This document shows positions 44,511-53,890 of a stretch of 64,000 bases of DNA, piece by piece. Below the pieces are notes generated by a model. That model was not told the origin of the DNA and did not search any database. It saw nothing but the letters and a program-made list of their open reading frames with translations. Source of the DNA: Aeromicrobium sp. A1-2 (GTDB lineage Bacteria > Actinomycetota > Actinomycetes > Propionibacteriales > Nocardioidaceae). Positions within the stretch are counted from its first letter, which is position 1, and each line of letters opens with the position of its first letter. The stretch is from NCBI RefSeq assembly GCF_003443875.1, contig NZ_CP027482.1:2790001-2854000 (forward strand), in the 5' to 3' direction. A program made the position numbers and the translations under genes.

Positions 44511-45763
44511 GACTCCATTGTCCCTTGCTCGGCCGCGAGGGCGATGTCGGTCCGGTGGTGGGAGCCGCGGATGTCGATCAGGTCGACGCCGGCGTACGCC
44601 CGACGGCGCGCCTCGGCCAGGTCGTCGCCGATCGCGGTCACCGACAGGATCCGCCCGCCTGCACTCACCAGCTGCCCGTCCTGGACCGCCGTGCCGGCGT
44701 GGATGACGTCGACTCCGTCGAGCTCCGCGACCTGGTCCAGGCCACCGATCGGGTCACCCTTGCGGGGCGCCTCCGGATAGCCGTCGGCAGCGACGACGAC
44801 CGTGACGGAGGACGCCTTCGACCACTGCGGCAGGCCGACCTCGGCGAGCTCACCCGTGGCGGCTCCGAGCAGCAGGGCCGACAGCGGCGTGCGGAGCAGC
44901 GCCAGGATCGACTGCGTCTCAGGATCGCCGAATCGCGCGTTGAACTCGATGACCCGCACGCCACGGCTGGTGAGCGCCAGACCCGCGTAGAGCAGACCCT
45001 GGAACGGTGTGCCGCGCCTGGCCATCTCCTTGACCGTCGGCACCAGCACCCGGCGGGAGACCTCCGCGACGAGGTCGGCGGGGGCCCAGCTCAGCGGTGT
45101 GTACGCGCCCATTCCGCCGGTGTTGGGGCCTTCGTCGTCGTCGTAGGCACGTTTGAAGTCCTGTGCCGGCTGGAGCGGCAGCACCGTCTCGCCGTCGGTG
45201 ATCGCGAAGAGGGAGACCTCAGGGCCATCGAGGAACTCCTCGATCACGACGGTGCCGCACTGCGCGGCGTGATCGATTGCGGCCTGCCGGTCATCCGTCA
45301 CGACGACACCCTTGCCGGCCGCCAGCGCATCGTCCTTGACGACGTACGGCGGGCCGAACGCGTCGAGCGCGTCGATGACCTGCTCGGCGGTCTCGCACAC
45401 GTGGGCCATCGCGGTCGGGACTTCGGCGGCGGCCATGACCTGCTTGGCGAACGCCTTGGAACCCTCGAGCTGGGCCGCCTCGGGGGACGGCCCGAAACAG
45501 GCGATGCCGGCGGCCCGCACGTCGTCGGCGACTCCCGCGACGAGTGGCGCCTCGGGTCCGATCACGACGAGGTCGGCGCCGATCGCGGTGGCCAGGGCTG
45601 CCACCGCGGGCCCGTCCATCGGGTCGACTTCATGCAGGGTCGCGACCTCGGCGATACCGGGATTGCCCGGGGCCGCGTGGACCTCGGTGACCTGCGGGTC
45701 TCTGGACAGCGCGAGGGCCAGGGCGTGCTCGCGGCCGCCGGTGCCGATGACGAGTGTCTTCAC
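44507..45763 (-). CDS. purD: Phosphoribosylamine-glycine ligase
   Basis: A 418-residue ATP-grasp GAR synthetase. KTLVIGTGGREHALA opens the protein, GPEAPLVAGVADDVRAAGI lies near 75, GKGVVVTDD in the ATP-grasp core near 150, and the metal-binding VIEFNARFGDPETQ near 280. GTG 45763 is preferred since it begins the conserved first strand and lies 8 nt after TAGGCT; an in-frame ATG 21 bp upstream would include that box. purB follows with overlap. Confidence 0.95.
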   Translation of the reverse strand: MKTLVIGTGGREHALALALSRDPQVTEVHAAPGNPGIAEVATLHEVDPMDGPAVAALATAIGADLVVIGPEAPLVAGVADDVRAAGIACFGPSPEAAQLEGSKAFAKQVMAAAEVPTAMAHVCETAEQVIDALDAFGPPYVVKDDALAAGKGVVVTDDRQAAIDHAAQCGTVVIEEFLDGPEVSLFAITDGETVLPLQPAQDFKRAYDDDEGPNTGGMGAYTPLSWAPADLVAEVSRRVLVPTVKEMARRGTPFQGLLYAGLALTSRGVRVIEFNARFGDPETQSILALLRTPLSALLLGAATGELAEVGLPQWSKASSVTVVVAADGYPEAPRKGDPIGGLDQVAELDGVDVIHAGTAVQDGQLVSAGGRILSVTAIGDDLAEARRRAYAGVDLIDIRGSHHRTDIALAAEQGTMES

Positions 45764-45850
45764 GGAGGTCGAGCCTATCGGCACGCCGGGTGCGCCCCAC
45801 CCTGCGGCGGGGCGCTCACCTGACGGCCGCGCGAGGAATGCCCACTCTGC

Positions 45851-47152
<1,302 letters not shown>

Positions 47153-47166
47153 TCACACATGCGACA

Positions 47167-47186
47167 AGCCCCGTTCTTGCGGGGCT
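47167..47186 (-). promoter_or_regulatory. Hairpin in the purA leader
   Basis: AGCCCCG and CGGGGCT arms with a 6-nt loop stand 27 bp before the purA start. A TAGACT box at 47203-47198 on the minus strand would put the hairpin near the 5' end of the mRNA. It could be a 5' stabiliser or attenuator, or a terminator read from the other strand. Confidence 0.4.
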
Positions 47187-47229
47187 CTTACCACGGCAGT
47201 CTAGGGCATTCGGCCAGAATCGGCGGCCT

Positions 47230-47763
47230 TCAGGTGGCCTGGCGAGCCCGATAGGCGGCGACCGCGGCCCGATTGCCGCAGGCCGTGCTGCAGAAGCGGC
47301 GGGACCGGTTGCGGGACAGGTCCAGCACGAGTCCGCCGCAGTCGGCGTCGGCGCAGACACCCAGTCGGGACAACTCGTCGGTGCGGATCACGTCGATCAT
47401 CGCCATGGCTGTCTCGACCGCGATCCGGGCGTGCAGCGGCTCGTCGGTGCCGATCGCGTGCACGTGCCAGTCCGTCTCCCCGTGGCGCACCAGCTGGGGC
47501 AGCGCGCGGGCGTCGGACAACATCCGGTTGACGATCGGCACGGCATCGTCGCGTGAGCTCAGGAGCAGGGTCCGCAACGTCGAGCGCAGCCCACGCATGG
47601 ACTGGAGCTCGGCGTCGTCGCCCGCCAACCGTCCGGTGTAGCCCTGACCGTCGAAGAATGCGGCGAGGTCGGCGGTCGTGGTCATGGTGTCCGGATGCTC
47701 CGCCGAGTTGACGAGTATCACGGCGGCCTGCAGATCCATCGCCGTGTCATGAGTGAAGACCAT
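47230..47763 (-). CDS. CGNR zinc-finger (ABATE-domain) regulator
   Basis: A 177-residue protein: an N-terminal ABATE-type helical domain (LQAAVILVNSAEHPDTMTTTADLAAFFDGQGYTG to about 125) and a C-terminal zinc finger CADADC-x-CSTACGNR near 140-165. The finger binds DNA in this family, whose members often sit beside transporters or oxidoreductases and act as stress- or ligand-responsive regulators. ATG 47763 lies 6 nt after TAAGGT on the minus strand. The divergent EamA gene, 38 bp away, is the likely target, with TGACA-type half-sites in between. Confidence 0.85.
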   Translation of the reverse strand: MVFTHDTAMDLQAAVILVNSAEHPDTMTTTADLAAFFDGQGYTGRLAGDDAELQSMRGLRSTLRTLLLSSRDDAVPIVNRMLSDARALPQLVRHGETDWHVHAIGTDEPLHARIAVETAMAMIDVIRTDELSRLGVCADADCGGLVLDLSRNRSRRFCSTACGNRAAVAAYRARQAT

Positions 47764-47764
47764 G

Positions 47765-47811
47765 TTGACACCTTACACCGTTCCTCGTACTGTCACTTGT
47801 CATGATGACAA
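47765..47811 (+). promoter_or_regulatory. EamA promoter with TGTCA/TGACA half-site array
   Basis: TTGACA (47765-47770) and TACTGT (47788-47793) are 17 bp apart, and the ATG at 47802 is at the expected transcription start. Downstream is a perfect palindrome TTGTCATGATGACAA (47797-47811) over the start codon. TGTCA or TGACA occurs at 47766, 47791, 47799 and 47806, a plausible operator array for the CGNR regulator. Confidence 0.6.
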
Positions 47812-48764
47812 TGACTCATGACGTCGAGGCGACGGCCCGCTCCCGCGTGCCACAGGGTCTGGCCTTCGCGGCACTGTCAGCGATCTCTTTCGGCCTCTCC
47901 GGCGCCCTCGCCAAGGGTCTGCTCGAGGCCGGCTGGACTCCCGCCGCAGCGGTGACGCTACGCATCGTGATTGCCGCCGTCGTCCTGCTGGTTCCCGCCA
48001 CGATCGCGCTGCGGGGGCGGTGGGCTCTGCTGCGCGACAACGCCAGGCTGGTCGTGTCGTACGGAGTCGTCGCTGTTGCGGGGTGCCAGTTCGCGTACTT
48101 CAACGCCGTCGACCACATGCAGGTCGGAGTGGCCCTGCTGATCGAGTACACCGCGCCCGTTGCGGTCATCGGCTGGCTGTGGTTTCGCCATCACCAGCGT
48201 CCCGGGCGGCTGACGGTGCTCGGCGCGGTGGTCGCCGCGGTCGGACTGGTGCTGGTCCTGGAGCTGGTGTCCGGGGCGAGCGTCAGCCTGGTGGGTGTGC
48301 TCTGGGCTCTCGGCGCGATGGTCGGCGTCGCGGCGTACTTCGTGATGTCGGCGGACGAGGACAACGGGCTGCCGGGACTGGTCCTCGCGGCGGGCGGCCT
48401 CGTGGTCGCCGCGATCGTCCTGCTCCTGGCCGCGCTGCTCGGGATCGTGCCGTGGGCCGCGCCCCGGACCTCGGTGTCGTTCGTCGACACGACCGTCCCG
48501 TGGTGGGTTCCGGTGCTCGCGCTGGGCGTCGTGACGGCCGCGCTGGCGTACGTCACGGGCATCGCAGCAACTCGCCGCCTCGGCTCCCGACTCGCCTCGT
48601 TCGTCGCGCTCAACGAGGTGCTGGCCGCGCTCGTGTTCGCCTGGTTGCTGCTTGGCGAGCTGCCCGGCGGCATCCAAGTCGTCGGCGGCCTGCTGATCCT
48701 CGCCGGCGTCGTGGTCGTCAAGCTCGGCGAGCCAGAGATCGCGGCCACACCCGGATCGCCCTAG
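47802..48764 (+). CDS. EamA/DMT-family transporter
   Basis: A 320-residue membrane protein with ten helices in two EamA repeats: LAFAALSAISFGLSGALAKGLLEAGWTPAAAVTLRI opens the first, HMQVGVALLIEYTAPVAVIGWLWFRHHQRPG ends it, and ALAYVTGIAATRRLGSRLASFVALNEVLAALVFAWLLLGELPGG ends the second. It resembles RhtA-like exporters of amino acids or other metabolites. Start 47802 follows the promoter geometry; ATGs at 47805 (out of frame order MM) and 47811 are alternatives. Divergent from its presumed regulator. Confidence 0.85.
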   Translation: MMTMTHDVEATARSRVPQGLAFAALSAISFGLSGALAKGLLEAGWTPAAAVTLRIVIAAVVLLVPATIALRGRWALLRDNARLVVSYGVVAVAGCQFAYFNAVDHMQVGVALLIEYTAPVAVIGWLWFRHHQRPGRLTVLGAVVAAVGLVLVLELVSGASVSLVGVLWALGAMVGVAAYFVMSADEDNGLPGLVLAAGGLVVAAIVLLLAALLGIVPWAAPRTSVSFVDTTVPWWVPVLALGVVTAALAYVTGIAATRRLGSRLASFVALNEVLAALVFAWLLLGELPGGIQVVGGLLILAGVVVVKLGEPEIAATPGSP

Positions 48765-48775
48765 GCTGACGCCTC

Positions 48776-49666
48776 ATGACATCACTCCTCGCGATCGCAA
48801 ACGCCGATGCCGGCACAGCGGACGACGACGCGATCAGCCAGACCGTCGAGGCGATGGCGCGCCGCCACGACGTCGAGCTCGTGACGACGTCGACGCCCGA
48901 CGACCTGGTCGCGGCGTTGCGGGCACATCCGACGATCGACGGTGTCGTCGTGCTGGGCGGTGACGGCAGCCTGCACGCCGTCGTCGAGGCGCTGCGCACC
49001 GAGGGACGACTGGGCGATGTCGTGGTGGGACTCGTGCCGCTGGGCACGGGGAACGACTTCGCCGCGACCCTCGGGCTGCCCGACGACGGCGTCAAGGCCG
49101 CTGAAGTCATCGCCGTGGGACGCACCCGCCCGATCGACCTGATCATCGACGCCGATGATCACGTCGTCGTCAACGCCGCCCACATCGGGATCGGCGCCGA
49201 GGCCGCACGGGCGGCCCGGCCGTGGAAAAAGCTGCTCGGCCCGGTCGGCTATGTCATCGGCGCCGTCATCACGGGCGCGCGCGGGCTGACCCAACCCGGG
49301 GCACGGCTTGAGATCACGATCGACGGCACGACCCTGGACCGCACAGAGCCCATCATCCAGGTGGCAGTAGGCAACGGCCGGTTCGTGGGCGGCGGCGCTC
49401 CGCTGCTCCCACAGGCCGATCCGTCCGACGGGGAGCTCGACCTTGCCGTGTCGTACACCGAGTCACCGCGGCGCCGCATCGCGTACGCCCGGAGCGTCCG
49501 ACGCGGCGACCATCACCGCCGGGACGATGTGGTCTACATGCGCGGCACCCAGGTCACCGTGCGGGGCGACGAGCTGGCGTGCACCAGCGACGGCGAGCTC
49601 AGCCCACCAGCCGCCGAGCACGCCTGGCGGATCGAGCCGGGCGCGCTGACGATGTACGTGCCCTAG
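48776..49666 (+). CDS. Diacylglycerol kinase-like lipid kinase (YegS/DgkB type)
   Basis: A 296-residue DAGK-catalytic-domain protein. GVVVLGGDGSLHAVVEAL near residue 60 holds the nucleotide GGDGS motif, and GLVPLGTGNDFAATLGLP near 83 the second conserved motif; the C-terminal beta-sandwich has QVAVGNGRFVGGGAPLLPQADPSDGELDL near 198. It would phosphorylate a diacylglycerol or related lipid, for example in recycling or phosphatidylinositol-type pathways. ATG 48776 stands 8 nt after TAGGCT. Confidence 0.9.
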   Translation: MTSLLAIANADAGTADDDAISQTVEAMARRHDVELVTTSTPDDLVAALRAHPTIDGVVVLGGDGSLHAVVEALRTEGRLGDVVVGLVPLGTGNDFAATLGLPDDGVKAAEVIAVGRTRPIDLIIDADDHVVVNAAHIGIGAEAARAARPWKKLLGPVGYVIGAVITGARGLTQPGARLEITIDGTTLDRTEPIIQVAVGNGRFVGGGAPLLPQADPSDGELDLAVSYTESPRRRIAYARSVRRGDHHRRDDVVYMRGTQVTVRGDELACTSDGELSPPAAEHAWRIEPGALTMYVP

Positions 49667-49679
49667 TCGTTCGGGGCGG

Positions 49680-50093
49680 TCAGGCCTTCGGGGCGACGAG
49701 CTCTTCGTACGCCTCGGGGCTCGACTCGTGCAGGAACTCGCGGCAGCGGTGCGCCTCACCGTCGTCGCCGAACCGTTCGGAGGCGTCGGCGAGGGCGACC
49801 AGCGCACGCAGGAAGGCGCGGTTGGGCTCGTGGTTCCACGGCAGCGGACCGTGCCCCTTCCAGCCGTTGCGTCGCAACAGGTCCAGCGACCGGTGGTAGC
49901 CGGTGCGGGCGAAGGCGTAGCCCTCCAGGTCCTTGCCGTCGGCCAGCGCCAGCTCCGACAGCACGATCCACGCGAGTGCCGAGTCGGGGTGGCTTGCGGC
50001 GACGTTCTGCGGCGAGTCACCAGCGTCCAGCGACGCGGCCCCAGGATCTTCGGGCAGCAGGGTTGCGGGCGGTTCACCGAACAAGTTGGTCAT
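49680..50093 (-). CDS. DUF3151 protein
   Basis: A 137-residue protein of the DUF3151 family: FGEPPATLLPEDPGA near the N-terminus, then ASHPDSALAWIVLSELALADGKDLEGYAFARTGYHRSLDLLRRNGWKGHGPLPWNHEPNRAFLRALVALADASERFGD. All-helical and cytoplasmic, function unknown; in several actinobacteria it is near fba and purA, as here. ATG 50093 lies 6 nt after TAGGGT. It is normally adjacent to fba; here an AbiEi-like gene lies between them. Confidence 0.8.
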   Translation of the reverse strand: MTNLFGEPPATLLPEDPGAASLDAGDSPQNVAASHPDSALAWIVLSELALADGKDLEGYAFARTGYHRSLDLLRRNGWKGHGPLPWNHEPNRAFLRALVALADASERFGDDGEAHRCREFLHESSPEAYEELVAPKA

Positions 50094-50141
50094 GTCCGCA
50101 CCCTACGGCCCGGCCGCAACCGGATCCCGCACCCACCTGGA

Positions 50142-50169
50142 CGGTTTACCAGGAGATCCGGGTAAACCG
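50142..50169. repeat. Palindromic repeat, copy A (downstream of the AbiEi-like gene)
   Basis: CGGTTTACC and GGTAAACCG arms enclose 10 bp. The 26-bp core matches copy B at 51360-51385 at 23 of 26 positions. A short perfect palindrome GGCAAATTTGCC follows at 50181-50192. Together the copies bracket the AbiEi-like gene. Confidence 0.65.
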
Positions 50170-50222
50170 CCATCTCTCGAGGCAAATTTGCCCGGCGCGG
50201 CGGCGCCTTGCCCGGAGAAGTG

Positions 50223-51215
50223 TCAAACAGCCAGCGGGATGTGGGTCGCGTTGCGGGCGTACAGGCGCTTCGAACGCTCAAGGCCGCGGTGGATGTCCCG
50301 GGCAGTGGACTGGCGGCGGTCGGGGTTGAGCCCTTCCCACGTCCATCGGGACATGCCGAGCATCAGGGAGCGGACGAGGTCCTCGCGCTTCTTCTCGTCG
50401 GTCACGGCGCGCCCAAGATCATCACGGTAGGGGTTGAGGCGCCCGTACTTGAACAACCCGTCAAACTCACCGGTGTGCCGGTGGAGCAGCCAGGCAAAGT
50501 CTGTCCGCGCGACTACTCGGCCGTCCTCCGTGCGGACAACGACCTGGAGCTCCGGTCGGGGGATGCCTTCGCGCCAGAACATGTGGAGCGACCGGGACTC
50601 GCCGACCGACTCGCAGCGGCTGTCGGCCAGCCGGATGGCCAACCGGGCATGGCGGCCACCTGGCCACCGCTCGAGCCGCTCGCCGACCTCGACCAGCTCC
50701 TCGCGAGTGCAGTGACGGTCGTGTAGCACCGCGCTCATCGTGACCATCCCGGACTCGGTCGGTGCGATGCAGGCGGTCTCGAAGGCAGCGCGCGCCGGCG
50801 CCACGATCAACCGGCCGCCGATCTCGACGAGGTCCGCGTCACGAACATGCCCGACGTGAAACACCACACCCGCTTCCCGCCGCCCGTGGACACCATTGAG
50901 CTGGGTGACGTGAACCGTCTTGAGGTCCAGGCCGAACGAGTGACCGCTGTGGACCAACGCCGCCGAGTGGTGACTCAGCGCCACACCCGGACCGAGCTTG
51001 TCGGCTACCGAGTACGCGACGAGGACATGCCGCTCCTCGGGGCTGAGCGGCGCGACGAGCGCGGAGGGCGCGTAGGTGCCATGCCTCAACCGGGCCAGCC
51101 GACCCGCTCGAACCGCGGCACGGATCTGCGGATCTCCGAAGCCGCACGCGATCAGGTCGTGGCGGAAGAAGTAGCCACCGCGTTGTACGGCGAGGGCCAA
51201 AAAGACGTCGTCCAT
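50223..51215 (-). CDS. AbiEi-like antitoxin-domain/DUF559-like protein
   Basis: A 330-residue protein with an N-terminal winged-helix AbiEi-type domain (VQRGGYFFRHDLIACGFGDPQIRAAVRAGRLARLRHGTYAP to about 55), the AbiEi middle domain (LSHHSAALVHSGHSFGLDLKTVHVT), and a C-terminal Vsr/DUF559-like part (SRSLHMFWREGIPRPELQVVVRTEDGRVVARTDFAWLLHRHTGEFDG near 230-280) whose spaced acids could form a nuclease-like site. No AbiEii toxin gene is adjacent, so it is an orphan. ATG 51215 is chosen; earlier in-frame starts lack similarity. It interrupts the DUF3151-fba neighbourhood and is flanked by palindromes, suggesting acquisition. Confidence 0.75.
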   Translation of the reverse strand: MDDVFLALAVQRGGYFFRHDLIACGFGDPQIRAAVRAGRLARLRHGTYAPSALVAPLSPEERHVLVAYSVADKLGPGVALSHHSAALVHSGHSFGLDLKTVHVTQLNGVHGRREAGVVFHVGHVRDADLVEIGGRLIVAPARAAFETACIAPTESGMVTMSAVLHDRHCTREELVEVGERLERWPGGRHARLAIRLADSRCESVGESRSLHMFWREGIPRPELQVVVRTEDGRVVARTDFAWLLHRHTGEFDGLFKYGRLNPYRDDLGRAVTDEKKREDLVRSLMLGMSRWTWEGLNPDRRQSTARDIHRGLERSKRLYARNATHIPLAV

Positions 51216-51325
51216 GCCTCGACCCTCGTACGAACGACTCTGCGTCGGTGACCTTCGCCGCCGCGCTGTGGACAGCGCTGTCGGCCACCCGGCGTGTGGA
51301 CGGAGGAACTCCACCGGGTGAGCCT

Positions 51326-51359
51326 CCACTCATCCGGGTGAATTCACCCGGATGAGTGG
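51326..51359. promoter_or_regulatory. Perfect 34-bp palindrome upstream of the AbiEi-like gene
   Basis: CCACTCATCCGGGTGAA is followed directly by its reverse complement. A partial copy of the element (CCGGGTGA) also stands at 51314-51321. It lies about 110 bp before the AbiEi-like start and next to copy B of the bracket palindrome. An autoregulatory operator or a cruciform-forming terminus are both possible. Confidence 0.55.
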
Positions 51360-51385
51360 GGTTTACCAGGATCTCCTGGTAAACC
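51360..51385. repeat. Palindromic repeat, copy B (between fba and the AbiEi-like gene)
   Basis: Arms GGTTTACCAGGA and TCCTGGTAAACC are separated by TC. It starts 6 bp after the fba stop codon on the minus strand, a terminator position. It is 23/26 identical to copy A at 50143-50168. Confidence 0.65.
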
Positions 51386-51390
51386 GTGGG

Positions 51391-52410
51391 TCAGAGACGG
51401 GTGCCGGCACTCCGCAGCGCGGCGCAGGCCTCGGCGACGCGGGTCGCCATCCCGGCCTCGCCGGCCTTGCCCCAGGCCCGCGGGTCATACGCCTTCTTGT
51501 TGCCGACCTCGCCGTCGACCTTGAGGACACCGTCGTAGTTCGCGAACATGTGCCCGACGACGGGTCGGGTGAAGGCGTACTGCGTGTCGGTGTCGACGTT
51601 CATCTTGACGACGCCGTAGTCGACCGCGGCCGAGATCTCCTCGGGCAGCGAGCCCGATCCGCCGTGGAACACCAGGTCGAACGGGGCGTCCTTGCCGTAC
51701 TTCGCGGCGACGGCCTGCTGTGCGGCCTGCAGGATCTCTGGGCGCAGCGTGACGTTGCCCGGCTTGTAGACACCGTGCACGTTGCCGAAGGTCAGCGCCG
51801 TCAGGTAGCGGCCCTTCTCACCCAGGCCCAACGCTGCGGCGGTCGCGAGCGCGTCCTCGGGTGTCGTGTAGAGGTGCTCCCCCATGCCGCCCTCGACACC
51901 GTCCTCCTCGCCACCCACGATGCCGATCTCGACCTCGAGGATGATGTTCGCGGCGACGCAGCGGGCCAGCAGGTCCTGCGCGATCTCGAGGTTCTCCTCC
52001 AGCGGTACCGCCGAGCCGTCCCACATGTGCGACTGGAAGTACGGCAGCCCGCCACCCTTGACCCGCTCCTCCGACGCCGCGATCAGCGGACGGACGAAGC
52101 CGTCGAGCTTGTCCTTGGGGCAGTGATCGGTGTGCAGAGCGACGTTGACGGGGTACTTCTTGGCGACCTCCTGGGCGAAGGCCGCAAACGCCAGCGAGCC
52201 GGACACCATGTCCTTGACCGTCGGGCCGGAAAGGTATTCCGCGCCACCGGTCGACACCTGGATGATGCCGTCGCTCTCGGCCTCGGCAAACCCGGCGAGC
52301 GCGGCATTGAGCGTCTGCGAGGACGAGACGTTGATGGCCGGATAGGCGAACGACTCGCTCTTGGCCTTGTCGAGCATCGCGGCGTAGACCTCGGGTGTGG
52401 CGACGGGCAT
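51391..52410 (-). CDS. fba: Class II fructose-bisphosphate aldolase
   Basis: A 339-residue zinc aldolase of glycolysis and gluconeogenesis. NVSSSQTLNAALAGFAEAESDGIIQVSTGGAEYLSG lies near residue 28, the metal-binding ALHTDHCPK near 91, EVEIGIVGGEEDGVEGG near 140, TFGNVHGVYKPGNV near 210 and VFHGGSGSLPEEI near 250. This is the class IIa type used by actinobacteria. ATG 52410 is preceded by AGGAGAA. Downstream is the bracket palindrome at 51360. Confidence 0.96.
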   Translation of the reverse strand: MPVATPEVYAAMLDKAKSESFAYPAINVSSSQTLNAALAGFAEAESDGIIQVSTGGAEYLSGPTVKDMVSGSLAFAAFAQEVAKKYPVNVALHTDHCPKDKLDGFVRPLIAASEERVKGGGLPYFQSHMWDGSAVPLEENLEIAQDLLARCVAANIILEVEIGIVGGEEDGVEGGMGEHLYTTPEDALATAAALGLGEKGRYLTALTFGNVHGVYKPGNVTLRPEILQAAQQAVAAKYGKDAPFDLVFHGGSGSLPEEISAAVDYGVVKMNVDTDTQYAFTRPVVGHMFANYDGVLKVDGEVGNKKAYDPRAWGKAGEAGMATRVAEACAALRSAGTRL

Positions 52411-52478
52411 GCAGTTCTCCTGGAATGGCTGGCGGGGGTGGCAGAGCCAGTATCCCAGTCCGTTCGGCTATTGGCGAG

Positions 52479-53855
52479 TCACCCTCGCAGCGCCTTGACC
52501 ATCGCGCGCGCAGCAACTTGGATCGGGCTCCAGACCGAGGAGAACGGCGGAGCGTACGCCAGGTCGAGCATCACGACGTCGTCGACGGCCAGCCCCGCGG
52601 CGAGCGCCGTGGCCGCGACGTCGATGCGCAACGCAGCGTCCTCGGCCCCGACGATCTGGGCGCCCAGCAGCCGGCGTGTCGAGCGGTCGGCAACCATCAC
52701 GACGGTCATCGTGCCCGCACCCGGCATGTAGCCGGCAAAGTTGGTGGTCTCGACGTGCACCATCACGGGGTCGAAGCCGGCGTCGCGGGCCTGTTGCTCC
52801 CCCAGGCCGGTCCGCGAGATCTCCAACGAGCAGAACTTCGTGATCGCGGTCTGCACGACCCCGGGGAAGGTCAGCGAGGGCTCACGGTCCAAGAGGTCCG
52901 CGCTCAGGCTGTCCGCCGCGACCATGCCCTGCTTGTTTGCGTGAGTGCCCAACGGCAGGTGGATCTGCTCCCCCGTGACGCGATCCTTCGACACCACGCA
53001 GTCTCCGGCCGCCCACATCTCGGGAAACCCGATGACGCGCTGGTGCTCGTCGACGACGATCCCACCCTTGACCCCGAGCGGTAGTCCGGCCTGCGCCGCG
53101 AGCGCCGAGCGGGCCGTCACGCCGAGGCCGAGCACGACCAGGTCGGCCGCGAGCGTTCCACCGTCGGTCATGACCCCTTCCACCTGGCCCGAGGCATCGA
53201 GGGCGAACCCCGTCACATTGGTGCCGACCCGCAGGGTGATGCCCCGGCCGCGCATCGCCTCGGCAATCTGGGTGCCGAGCAGGGGCTCGACGATGGCTAG
53301 AGGCGCCGAGCCGCGTTCGACCACCGTCGTGTCGAAGCCGCGGATCACGCACGCCTCCGCGATCTCGAGCCCGACGTACCCGGAGCCGACCACCACGACG
53401 CTCCCCGGGCCCGCCGCAAGGCCGTCGATCAGGGCCTGCCCGTCGTCCAGGGTCTGCACGCCGTAGATGCCGGTGCCGTCGATACCGGGAAGCGCCGGGC
53501 GTACGGGCTCTGCCCCGGTCGCAATGACCAGGCGGTCGTACGTCAGGACGTCGACCGATCCGTCGGGGTCACGGAAGGTGACCGTACGACGTGCCGGGTC
53601 GATCGCGGTCGCTTCGACACCGAGCCTCAGGTCGATGCCGTTCGCGACGTGCTCAGCGGCGGTGCGCGCGACGAGATCCTGCGGCTCGGCGACCTCCCCC
53701 GCAATCCAGTAGGGGATGCCGCACGCGGAGTACGAGGTCCACCCCCCCCGCTCGAGGACCACGACCTCGTCACCTTCTGGCAACGTCCGGCGGAGTGTGG
53801 CGGCGGCCGTCATGCCGGCCGCGTCACCACCGATGATGACCACGCGGGAGCTCAT
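52479..53855 (-). CDS. CoA-disulfide reductase/NADH oxidase-like flavoprotein
   Basis: A 458-residue pyridine nucleotide-disulfide oxidoreductase with a single redox Cys: VVIIGGDAAGMTAAATLRR at the N-terminus (FAD), then WTSYSACGIPYWIAGEV with Cys near residue 44, the NADH site VVVVGSGYVGLEIAEACV near 155 and MWAAGDCVV near 280. The C-terminal dimerisation domain starts near 330 (QTAITKFCSLEISRTGLGEQQA). These match CoA-disulfide reductase, NADH oxidase or persulfide reductase. The conserved C-terminal Tyr pair cannot be judged securely. ATG 53855 lies 7 nt after TAGGCT. Confidence 0.88.
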   Translation of the reverse strand: MSSRVVIIGGDAAGMTAAATLRRTLPEGDEVVVLERGGWTSYSACGIPYWIAGEVAEPQDLVARTAAEHVANGIDLRLGVEATAIDPARRTVTFRDPDGSVDVLTYDRLVIATGAEPVRPALPGIDGTGIYGVQTLDDGQALIDGLAAGPGSVVVVGSGYVGLEIAEACVIRGFDTTVVERGSAPLAIVEPLLGTQIAEAMRGRGITLRVGTNVTGFALDASGQVEGVMTDGGTLAADLVVLGLGVTARSALAAQAGLPLGVKGGIVVDEHQRVIGFPEMWAAGDCVVSKDRVTGEQIHLPLGTHANKQGMVAADSLSADLLDREPSLTFPGVVQTAITKFCSLEISRTGLGEQQARDAGFDPVMVHVETTNFAGYMPGAGTMTVVMVADRSTRRLLGAQIVGAEDAALRIDVAATALAAGLAVDDVVMLDLAYAPPFSSVWSPIQVAARAMVKALRG

Positions 53856-53890
53856 GCCGACGAGCCTAGAGGGCATGCGCCAACCGCGGA

